NCBI GenBank assembly: GCA_000715635.1
Contig: KL569192.1
Coordinates: 4,033-10,313 of the forward strand
Source: Streptomyces violaceus
GTDB lineage: Bacteria > Actinomycetota > Actinomycetes > Streptomycetales > Streptomycetaceae
Length of the DNA: 6,281 nucleotides
Direction of reading: 5' to 3'
Shown here: positions 1 to 6,281 of the stretch, in pieces
How the letters are laid out: each line of letters starts with the position of its first letter
Position numbering within the stretch: position 1 is the stretch's first letter
The notes under the pieces: generated by a model
Told to the model about the DNA's origin: nothing
Database searches by the model: none
What the model saw: the letters and a program-made list of their open reading frames with translations, nothing else
Made by a program: the position numbers and the translations under genes

Positions 1-827
<827 letters not shown>

Positions 828-829
828 TC

Positions 830-1123
830 ATGCCCGCGTACACGCAGCGCAGTCCGTCGGAGGCCCTCTCTCCCTCGGCCGGTCCGCGGTGGGACCGCCC
901 GACCGCCATCAGCAGCGACGTCTGGCTCCGTCCCAAGCTACACCGGGAGGCCGGGCAGCCCCCAGCCCGTATCCGAAGAGATCGCGCCATCGAGGTTGGA
1001 CGAGCAAGAGAGACGGCTCGGAAGGCGCGGGTTCTTCAGGCGGTGAAGGCAGGTCACGGGGCTCAGGGGCGTGTCTCGGGCATTGGCACGTTGTGGTGTG
1101 CGGGCGATGAGCGGGCGCGATAA
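830..1123 (+). CDS. Possible small protein of unknown function (97 aa), doubtful
   Basis: I do not recognise this product. The case for it is translational: a textbook Shine-Dalgarno AAGGAGG (815-821) stands 8 nt before the ATG (830-832), better than the site of any accepted gene here. The first 35 or so codons have about 89% GC in third position, clearly above positions 1 and 2, as expected for a Streptomyces gene. After about position 940 the bias drops to roughly 63% and rare codons (CTA, AGA, CGA) appear. From there to the TGA at 1044-1046, the +1 frame has better composition (about 82%) and a charged C-terminus, LDEQERRLGRRGFFRR. A frameshift, natural or from sequencing, or a degraded gene is therefore possible. 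No signal peptide, membrane segment or domain is visible; the product is rich in Arg, Ala and Pro. It would be transcribed divergently from ahcY with 89 bp between start codons. Chance is a real alternative. Confidence 0.33.
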   Translation: MPAYTQRSPSEALSPSAGPRWDRPTAISSDVWLRPKLHREAGQPPARIRRDRAIEVGRARETARKARVLQAVKAGHGAQGRVSGIGTLWCAGDERAR

Positions 1124-1186
1124 CAGGACACCAACGAACGGTTGCCAGGAGGCGACAAAGCGGAACCTTCAGGGATCTTTTGGCCT

Positions 1187-1214
1187 TTGACTCTGCGGCG
1201 GCGTGGTGCAGGAT
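1187..1214 (+). promoter_or_regulatory. Probable vegetative-type promoter for the PTS permease gene
   Basis: A -35 hexamer TTGACT (1187-1192) and a -10 hexamer CAGGAT (1209-1214) are separated by 16 nt. They resemble the Streptomyces housekeeping consensus TTGACN with TAGGAT-like -10 boxes, with one mismatch in each hexamer. Transcription would begin near 1220, giving a leader of about 77 nt before the GTG at 1298. This is a pattern match only; no start-site data are available. Confidence 0.45.
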
Positions 1215-1297
1215 GCCCGGGACATCTGAACAACTGATCGATCTTGCGGGGCGTCCGGGACGGCGATTCCGCATGACAAAGGCGTTAGGAGATCGAC

Positions 1298-3451
1298 GTG
1301 ACCAGTCCGGCCGGCCCTCCCCCCACGGGCAGCGGCGACGGCGAGCGGCAGCGGTTGAAGCTGCTCGCGGTGACCGCATGCCCGACCGGCATCGCCCACA
1401 CGTACATGGCGGCTGAGAAGCTCGCGCAGGCCGCCGAGAGTCGCGGCATCGAGATGAAGGTGGAGACGCAGGGATCCATCGGGGCTGAAAACGTCCTCGG
1501 CGACAACGATGTCAAGCACGCCGACGGCATCATCGTCGCCGCGGACAAGGACGTGGACCTGAGCCGTTTCGCGGGGAAGCGGGTCCTGACCGTCGGGGTG
1601 GCGGAGGGCATTCGTCACCCGGAGCAGCTGATCGAGCGAGTGCTGTCGGCGCCCGTGCACGCGGAAGGGGGCGCCCCCACAGCTCCCGCGGCCGGTGGCG
1701 GCAAGGAGCGGAGCCTCGGGTACAAGGCGCTGATGAACGGGGTCAGTTACATGATCCCGTTCGTCGTGGTCGGCGGGCTGCTGATCGCGATCTCGCTCTC
1801 GCTCGGCGGGCACGCCGACCCGTCGGGCGGTCTGGTCATCCCGAAGGACTCCTTCTGGATGGACGTGAACAACATCGGCGTCATCGGCTTCACGCTGATG
1901 GTGCCGATCCTGTCCGGTTACATCGCGTATGCCATCGGGGATCGGCCCGCGCTAGTGCCGGGCATGATCGGTGGCTGGATCGCCAACACCGGGGAGTTGT
2001 ACGACTCCAAGGCGGGCGCCGGGTTCATCGGGGCGATCGTGACCGGGTTCCTCGCCGGGTATCTGGTGTTGTGGATCAAGAAGGTCAAGGTTCCTAAGTT
2101 CGCCCAGCCGATCATGCCGATCATCGTGATCCCGATCGTGGCGACCACGGCTCTGGGGCTGTTCTTCATCTACGTCATCGGCAAGCCGATCTCCTGGGTG
2201 TTCGAGCACCTGACCGACTGGCTCAGCGGGATGACCGGTACCAGCGCGATCCTGCTCGGCGCGATTCTGGGGCTCATGATCGCGTTCGACATGGGCGGGC
2301 CGGTCAACAAGACGGCGTTCCTGTTCGGGACCGGCCTCATCGCGACCGGCAACCAGACGGTCATGGGTATGTGCGCGGCCGCGATCCCGGTCATGCCGCT
2401 GGGGCAGGGTCTGGCCACGCTGATACGGAGGCGGCTGTACACCGAGCAGGAGCGGGAGACGGGGCTCGCCTCGCTGTTCATGGGCTGCTTCGGCATCTCG
2501 GAGGGTGCGATCCCGTTCGCGGCCGCGCGCCCCGCGCAGGTCATCCCCGCCAACATGCTGGGTGGCGCGGTCGCCGGTGCGATCGCCGGGGTCGCCGGGG
2601 TCGAGGACGCGGTGCCGCACGGTGGGCCGATCGTGGCCGTGCTGGGTGCGGTGAGCGGGGTGCCGATGTTCTTCGTGGCCGTGGTGATCGGCTCGGTCGT
2701 CACCGCGCTCGCCACGGTCGCCCTGGTCGACCTGGGTGAGCGCCGTCGGCGCGGGGAGCCGGTCGGCGGCGCCGGCACGGCCGGGCCCGAGCCCGTGCTG
2801 GTCGGGGTGGGTGCCGGAGCGCCGGGCACCGGCGGTGTCGTAGCGCAGCGGGGCGTACGCGAGGCAGAGGCGGTCGGCGCGAGTGCGTCCCCCGCGGCCG
2901 GGCCCGCGGAGCCCGCGGCTCCCGAGAAGGCGGCGCCACTCGAGGGGTCCGCAGAGACCGCGGTCGGCACTCCGGCGGTGGAGAACGGCGTGGGCGAGGT
3001 TCTCTCCGGCTACCTCACCCGGCAGACCGTGAAGGTCGAACTCGGTGCGGACGGCAAGGAGTCCGCGATCCGGGAGATGAGTGAGCTACTGGCCCGTACC
3101 GGCAGGGTCGCGGACGTGGACGAGCTCGTGGCGTGTGCGCTGCGGCGGGAGGCGCAGGGCACGACCGGGCTCGGTGAGGAGATCGCGATTCCGCACGCCA
3201 AGACGGATGCGGTGACGGAGCCGGTCGTCGGTTTCGCTCGGTCCGGGCAGGGCGTCGAGTGGGGCTCGCTGGACGGTACGAAGGCGCGGCTGGTGTTCAT
3301 GATCGCCGTACCGGAGGCGGCAGCGGGTGACGAGCATCTGAGGATTCTGGCGCTGTTGTCGCGGAAGTTGATGGACGCCGGGTTCCGGGAGCGGCTGCTG
3401 GCCGCGTCGGACGAATCGGCCCTCCTCGGGGTGCTGCGCGAGGTCGGATAG
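1298..3451 (+). CDS. Fructose-type PTS permease, single-chain EIIBCA
   Basis: This is a membrane sugar permease of the phosphoenolpyruvate phosphotransferase system, fructose family. It takes phosphate from HPr and phosphorylates the incoming sugar (probably fructose or a related sugar) during uptake. The GTG start has TAGGAGA (1286-1292) just upstream, and the 717-residue product is full length. Order: disordered leader 1-20; IIB about 20-115 with phospho-cysteine Cys28 in ACPTGIAHTYMAAE; hydrophobic IIC about 140-480 with GVSYMIPFVVVGG, GYIAYAIGDRPALVPG, DMGGPVNKTAF and the loop GISEGAIPFAAARP; an Ala/Gly/Pro-rich linker about 482-567; IIA about 568-717 with phospho-histidine His633 in EEIAIPHAKT. 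All phospho-transfer residues are present. As I recall, canonical Streptomyces FruA is IIA-IIB-IIC and sits with fruR and fruK; neither is here, so I withhold the fruA symbol. It is convergent with the CDF gene, sharing a terminator. Substrate specificity is inferred from the family only. Confidence 0.95.
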   Translation: MTSPAGPPPTGSGDGERQRLKLLAVTACPTGIAHTYMAAEKLAQAAESRGIEMKVETQGSIGAENVLGDNDVKHADGIIVAADKDVDLSRFAGKRVLTVGVAEGIRHPEQLIERVLSAPVHAEGGAPTAPAAGGGKERSLGYKALMNGVSYMIPFVVVGGLLIAISLSLGGHADPSGGLVIPKDSFWMDVNNIGVIGFTLMVPILSGYIAYAIGDRPALVPGMIGGWIANTGELYDSKAGAGFIGAIVTGFLAGYLVLWIKKVKVPKFAQPIMPIIVIPIVATTALGLFFIYVIGKPISWVFEHLTDWLSGMTGTSAILLGAILGLMIAFDMGGPVNKTAFLFGTGLIATGNQTVMGMCAAAIPVMPLGQGLATLIRRRLYTEQERETGLASLFMGCFGISEGAIPFAAARPAQVIPANMLGGAVAGAIAGVAGVEDAVPHGGPIVAVLGAVSGVPMFFVAVVIGSVVTALATVALVDLGERRRRGEPVGGAGTAGPEPVLVGVGAGAPGTGGVVAQRGVREAEAVGASASPAAGPAEPAAPEKAAPLEGSAETAVGTPAVENGVGEVLSGYLTRQTVKVELGADGKESAIREMSELLARTGRVADVDELVACALRREAQGTTGLGEEIAIPHAKTDAVTEPVVGFARSGQGVEWGSLDGTKARLVFMIAVPEAAAGDEHLRILALLSRKLMDAGFRERLLAASDESALLGVLREVG

Positions 3452-3494
3452 GACGGGGCAGTGCGGGTCTGAGGACGGGTCCGCAGAGGAAGCG

Positions 3495-3529
3495 CATGGG
3501 GCCCGCCGAGTGGTTCGGCGGGCCCCATG
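3495..3529. terminator. Strong hairpin, probable bidirectional terminator
   Basis: A perfect 15-bp inverted repeat has arms CATGGGGCCCGCCGA (3495-3509) and TCGGCGGGCCCCATG (3515-3529), with a 5-nt loop GTGGT. It lies 43 nt after the PTS stop codon and 27 nt beyond the stop of the convergent CDF gene. No T-tract follows on either strand, which is usual for Streptomyces terminators. Its position between two converging genes, with nothing else in this 105-bp gap, indicates it serves both. Confidence 0.85.
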
Positions 3530-3556
3530 GCGTTCGGGCAGTGCTCCTGCGGGACG

Positions 3557-4537
3557 TCAGTGTCCGGCGTCGCTCGGCGTCGGTCCCCCGGGCGTCGCCT
3601 CGGGGTCGGGGCCCTTGGCGGCTTCGGTCTCGCTGTAGATGTCCGGCTCGAGGTAGATCACGCGGGCGATCGGGACGGCCTCGCGGATGCGGGACTCGGC
3701 GGCGTTGATCGCGGCGGCGATCTCGGTGGCCGTCTCCTCGTGGCGGACGGCGATCTTGGCGGCGACGAGGAGTTCCTCGGGACCGAGGTGGAGCGTGCGC
3801 ATGTGGATGATGCGGGTGACCGTGTCGCCGTCGACGAGGGCGGTCTCGATCTTCTGGGTCTCCTCGACGCCGGCGGACTCGCCGAGCAGCAGCGACTTGG
3901 TCTCGGCGGCGAGGACCAGGGCGATCAGGATGAGCAGGATGCCGATGCAGAGGGTGCCGATGCCGTCCCAGACGCTGTCGCCGGTGAGCAGGGCGAGGCC
4001 GACGCCGCCGAGCGCGAGGATCAGGCCGACGAGGGCGCCGAGGTCCTCCAGGAGGACGACCGGCAGCTCGGGGGCCTTGGCGTGGCGGACGAACTCCTTC
4101 CAGGAGCGCTTGCCCCGCAGGACGTTGGACTCCTTGATGGCCGTGCGGAAGGAGAAGGTCTCGGCGATGATCGCGAAGACCAGGACGCCGACCGGCCAGT
4201 ACCAGTTCGTCAGCTCGTGCGGGTGCTTGATCTTCTCGTAGCCCTCGTAGAGGGCGAACATGCCGCCGACCGAGAAGAGGACGATCGAGACGAGGAAGGC
4301 GTAGATGTAACGCTCGCGGCCGTAACCGAAGGGGTGCTGCGGGGTGGCCTCCCGCTTCGCCTTCTTGCCGCCGAGAAGGAGAAGTGCCTGGTTGCCGGAG
4401 TCGGCGAGCGAGTGCACGGACTCGGCGAGCATCGAGGACGAGCCGCTGAAGAGGAACGCCACGAACTTCGCTACCGCGATCGCGAGGTTGGCGGCCAGTG
4501 CCGCCACGATCGCCTTGGTGCCGCCTGACGCGCTCAT
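3557..4537 (-). CDS. Cation diffusion facilitator transporter, ZnT9/SLC30A9-like
   Basis: This is a 326-residue inner-membrane transporter of the CDF family, which moves divalent metals, usually Zn, out of the cytoplasm in exchange for protons. Six hydrophobic segments lie near residues 8-30, 35-56, 78-100, 112-133, 160-184 and 189-212, followed by a cytoplasmic C-terminal domain (about 213-315). TM2 carries HSLAD (His42, Asp46) followed by NQALLLLG, then HPFGYGRERYIYA (68-80). These, and LLEDLGALVG (162-171) in TM5, resemble human SLC30A9 more than the YiiP/FieF type. TM5 has Glu164 and Ala168 where the canonical zinc site has HxxxD, so transport of zinc should not be assumed. The ATG at 4535-4537 is the only sensible start ahead of TM1, but its candidate ribosome binding site (GAAGGGA, 4550-4556) is weak and 12 nt away. 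The gene lies 144 bp downstream of manA on the same strand, so co-transcription is possible. It ends convergently with the PTS gene. Confidence 0.92.
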   Translation of the reverse strand: MSASGGTKAIVAALAANLAIAVAKFVAFLFSGSSSMLAESVHSLADSGNQALLLLGGKKAKREATPQHPFGYGRERYIYAFLVSIVLFSVGGMFALYEGYEKIKHPHELTNWYWPVGVLVFAIIAETFSFRTAIKESNVLRGKRSWKEFVRHAKAPELPVVLLEDLGALVGLILALGGVGLALLTGDSVWDGIGTLCIGILLILIALVLAAETKSLLLGESAGVEETQKIETALVDGDTVTRIIHMRTLHLGPEELLVAAKIAVRHEETATEIAAAINAAESRIREAVPIARVIYLEPDIYSETEAAKGPDPEATPGGPTPSDAGH

Positions 4538-4681
4538 ATGTTCGCGTTGTCCCTTCGTACGCCGTTCCAGGGCCCGGACGCTCGCCTTGCTGCGCCGCCC
4601 GCGACTTTGCCCGTGCTTGACGGTGGGCCATTGTTGCAGCCCGCTCCGGCAGGAGCGCGCCAGGTCACCTTCGTGAGGAGA

Positions 4682-5833
4682 TCAGGCGATGACCGTGGCC
4701 CGGAAGAGCGTGCCGGTTCCGGACACTTCGGCCTTTTCGCCGGCCGGGACGAAGACGGACCGGCCCGGGGCCAGGTCGTGCTCGCCCGCCCGGACGGAGC
4801 CCGCCGTGCAGAGCAGGATCTGCGGGGCCGGGCGGGTGAGGTCGTGGGTGGTGCCGGCCTCGGGCAGGACGTAGCGGGAGAGGCGGAACTCGTCGATCGG
4901 GGTCTCGTAGACCTCCTCGCCGTCCGGGGATGCCTCGGGACGCAGGACGCCGGGATCGCCGGCGCGGAAGTGGACGATACGCAGGAGTTCGGGGACGTCG
5001 ACGTGCTTGGGGGTGAGGCCGCAGCGCAGGACGTTGTCGGAGTTGGCCATGATCTCCACGCCGAGGCCCTGGAGGTAGGCGTGCGGGACGCCGGCGCCGA
5101 GGTAGAGGGCCTCGCCGGGCTGGAGCCGCACGTGGTTGAGCAGCATCGCGGCGATGACGCCGGGGTCGCCCGGGTAGTGGTGGGCGATGTCGGCGTAGGG
5201 GGCGTAGGCGCCACCGAGGCGGTCGCAGGCGGCGGCCGCTTCCGCGACGGTCCGGGACATCTCGTCGGGGTCCGCCGTGAGGATCGCCGTGAGGACCTCG
5301 CGCAGGGCCGCGTCCTCGGGGTGGGCGTGCAGCAGGTCGACGTACGGCTTGAGGGAGTCGACGCCGAGGTCGTCGAGCAGGCCGGCGGCCTCGAGCGGGT
5401 CGCGGAAGCCGCACAGGCCGTCGAACTCGGTGAGCGCGCAGATCAGTTCGGGCTTGTGGTTGGCGTCCTTGTAGTTGCGGTGCGGGGCGTCCACGGGGAT
5501 ACCGCGGCGCTCCTCGTCCGCGTAGCCCTCCTTCGCCTGCGTGAGGTCGGGGTGGACCTGGAGGGAGAGCGGGGCACCGGCGGCGAGGATCTTGAGGAGG
5601 AAGGGCAGGCGGGGGCCGAACCTGGCGACGGCGGCCGGTCCGAGTTCCTTCTCGGGGTCGGCGTCGACGACCTCGACGAGCGTGCCCCGGTCGGTGCGCG
5701 AGGGTGCGCCCGGGTGGGCCCCCATCCACATCTCCGCCTGCGGCTCCCCGGTCGGTTCGACGCCGAGCAGGTTCGGGATGGCGGTCGGGGAACCCCAGGC
5801 GTAGGGGCGGATGGTGTTGTCGAGGCGGTCCAT
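4682..5833 (-). CDS. manA: Mannose-6-phosphate isomerase, type I
   Basis: This cytosolic zinc enzyme interconverts fructose-6-phosphate and mannose-6-phosphate, the entry step to GDP-mannose and mannosylated glycans. The 383-residue product is full length for the type I family. It starts with the typical LDNTIRPYAWGSPTAIPNLLG (4-24). Expected zinc ligands are visible: Gln92 and His94 in LSLQVHPD, Glu129 in NHKPELICALTEFDG and His251 in YLGAGVPHAYLQG. The catalytic Arg270 lies in ANSDNVLRCGLTPKHVD (263-279). These correspond to Gln111, His113, Glu138, His285 and Arg304 of the Candida enzyme as I recall it. The ATG at 5831-5833 is well placed against the family N-terminus; its ribosome binding site is weak (AGAGAG, 5840-5845). 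It follows the SIS-domain gene by 90 bp on the same strand, an arrangement I recall from other actinobacteria, including Mycobacterium tuberculosis Rv3256c-Rv3255c. The two probably act together in hexose-phosphate metabolism. Confidence 0.96.
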   Translation of the reverse strand: MDRLDNTIRPYAWGSPTAIPNLLGVEPTGEPQAEMWMGAHPGAPSRTDRGTLVEVVDADPEKELGPAAVARFGPRLPFLLKILAAGAPLSLQVHPDLTQAKEGYADEERRGIPVDAPHRNYKDANHKPELICALTEFDGLCGFRDPLEAAGLLDDLGVDSLKPYVDLLHAHPEDAALREVLTAILTADPDEMSRTVAEAAAACDRLGGAYAPYADIAHHYPGDPGVIAAMLLNHVRLQPGEALYLGAGVPHAYLQGLGVEIMANSDNVLRCGLTPKHVDVPELLRIVHFRAGDPGVLRPEASPDGEEVYETPIDEFRLSRYVLPEAGTTHDLTRPAPQILLCTAGSVRAGEHDLAPGRSVFVPAGEKAEVSGTGTLFRATVIA

Positions 5834-5860
5834 GGGGATCTCTCTGCGTGTCCTGTGAGT

Positions 5861-5872
5861 GCGTACGTACGC
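5861..5872. repeat. 12-bp perfect palindrome upstream of manA
   Basis: GCGTACGTACGC is a perfect self-complementary sequence in the 90-bp gap between the SIS-domain gene and manA, 27 nt before the manA start. Its location would suit an operator for a dimeric regulator. No second copy was seen in the window and I cannot link it to a known regulator, so chance remains likely. Confidence 0.3.
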
Positions 5873-5923
5873 CTGCTGCTCCCGGGCGGCTGCCGCGTGG
5901 GCGTCAGGGTGTCCCGGGCATGA

Positions 5924-6263
5924 TCAGGCCCTCGAAGCGAGCGCCAGGTAAACGGCGGCGAAATCCGTGATGGCGATCAGTTCCGCGAGGGTCTCCAGCT
6001 CGTCGCCCGCCTCCGGTTCCAGTTCGCTGATCGGGGTGTCGTGGCTGAGGGCCAGGTCGCGGGCGCCGGGGGCGGCGGTGAGGCCGCCGATGGGGCGGTC
6101 GCGGAGCAGCACCACGCGCGCGTGGAGGGCGGGGGCTTCCTCCACGCGGTCGCGGAAGAAGTCGTCGGGGTCGGCGCTGGCGGCCAGCGGGCCCGCGAGC
6201 AGGGCGCTGTGTGCGGCGAGGGCCTCGGGGAGTTCGGCGACGACCGCGGGGGTGCCGGACAGC
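5924..6263 (-). CDS. SIS-domain phosphoglucose/phosphomannose isomerase-like protein, C-terminal fragment
   Basis: Only the last 112 residues are present, from LSGTPAVVAELPEAL to the C-terminus FAAVYLALASRA with TGA at 5924-5926. The fragment fits the C-terminal domain of actinobacterial SIS-family proteins annotated as bifunctional phosphoglucose/phosphomannose isomerases: an acidic DPDDFFRDRVEE segment, then LHARVVLLRD, SHDTPISELEPE and a final ITDFAAVYLALA helix. Full-length members are roughly 370 residues, so about two thirds, including the SIS domain itself, lies beyond the contig end. The upstream ATG at 6278-6280 and the residues MCIRDR are encoded by adapter sequence and must not be taken as the N-terminus; the Arg codon at 6263-6265 is chimeric. 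Position directly upstream of manA supports the assignment. The catalytic region cannot be seen, so activity is inferred from family and context. Confidence 0.78.
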
Positions 6264-6281
6264 CTGTCTCTTATACACATC
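6264..6281. other. Tn5/Nextera mosaic-end adapter remnant, not genomic
   Basis: The final 18 bases, CTGTCTCTTATACACATC, equal the first 18 of the 19-bp hyperactive Tn5 mosaic end used in tagmentation libraries. The run is AT-rich against a very GC-rich background and sits exactly at the sequence end. No transposase or other IS50 sequence accompanies it. It should be trimmed, leaving genomic sequence up to about 6263. Confidence 0.97.

Noticed and set aside
1169..1813. Minus-strand reading frames opposite the start of the PTS gene (also 909-1379 and 1952-2620)
   Set aside because: Arg/Asp/His-rich antisense translations with no recognisable motif; they cover the conserved IIB or IIC coding sequence on the other strand.
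2571..2606. Short tandem repetition of a GTCGCCGGG-like unit inside the PTS gene
   Set aside because: It encodes the small-residue stretch of a membrane helix (AGAIAGVAGVE), in frame and consistent with normal IIC coding sequence.
3297..4631. Minus-strand reading frame of 444 aa overlapping the CDF gene and the end of the PTS gene
   Set aside because: The Arg/Pro-rich translation is an out-of-frame shadow of the CDF gene, runs through the terminator hairpin and overlaps the PTS coding region.
4642..4657. Small hairpin CGCTCC-GGCA-GGAGCG after manA
   Set aside because: The stem is only 6 bp and expected often in such GC-rich DNA. It might weaken read-through from manA to the CDF gene, but it is too weak to annotate as a terminator.
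4538..5923. Plus-strand reading frame of 461 aa opposite manA
   Set aside because: The Gly/Val/Glu/Asp/Arg-rich translation is typical of antisense frames in high-GC genes. manA on the other strand has all family motifs.
6264..6281. Genuine Tn5/IS50 transposon end
   Set aside because: Only the mosaic end is present, exactly at the sequence terminus, with no transposase or IS50 sequence. The mosaic end is an engineered sequence, so library adapter is the simpler explanation.

Overview
The window looks like Streptomyces or a close relative. Base composition is very GC-rich, third codon positions in the real genes are strongly GC-biased, no TTA codon was seen in the transporter gene, and the gene content (long-form ahcY, manA, SIS-domain isomerase, ZnT9-type cation transporter) fits the conserved actinobacterial manA/sahH neighbourhood. 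It is ordinary chromosomal DNA. No mobile element, RNA gene or CRISPR array is visible.

Layout from left to right. Positions 1-740 (minus strand) hold the N-terminal half of ahcY (S-adenosyl-L-homocysteine hydrolase), cut by the left edge. Positions 741-1297 form a 557-bp divergent spacer. It contains one doubtful small ORF (830-1123, plus strand) with an unusually good ribosome binding site, and a plausible vegetative promoter (1187-1214). Positions 1298-3451 (plus) encode a complete fructose-type PTS permease with the domain order IIB-IIC-IIA. A perfect 15-bp hairpin at 3495-3529 ends this gene and probably also the convergent one. Positions 3557-4537 (minus) encode a cation diffusion facilitator of the ZnT9/SLC30A9 type. 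Positions 4682-5833 (minus) encode type I mannose-6-phosphate isomerase (manA). Positions 5924-6263 (minus) are the C-terminal end of a probable SIS-domain sugar-phosphate isomerase.

The last 18 bases (6264-6281) are not genomic. They match the Tn5/Nextera transposase mosaic end, so the right edge is almost certainly a contig end with untrimmed adapter. The adapter supplies a false ATG that makes the truncated isomerase fragment look like a complete small gene beginning MCIRDR.

Functionally, the SIS protein and ManA belong to hexose-phosphate/mannose metabolism (fructose-6-P to mannose-6-P, feeding GDP-mannose synthesis). The PTS permease would import and phosphorylate a fructose-like sugar, which could feed the same pool. 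AhcY recycles S-adenosylhomocysteine, and the CDF protein is a membrane metal transporter. The PTS gene sits on the opposite strand, bounded by its own promoter and terminator, and looks like an added cassette between ahcY and the CDF-manA-SIS block. I see no convincing undescribed system. The points worth a second look are the adapter artefact, the permuted PTS permease, its unusual location, the small ORF with the ideal ribosome binding site, and the altered TM5 metal site of the CDF protein.
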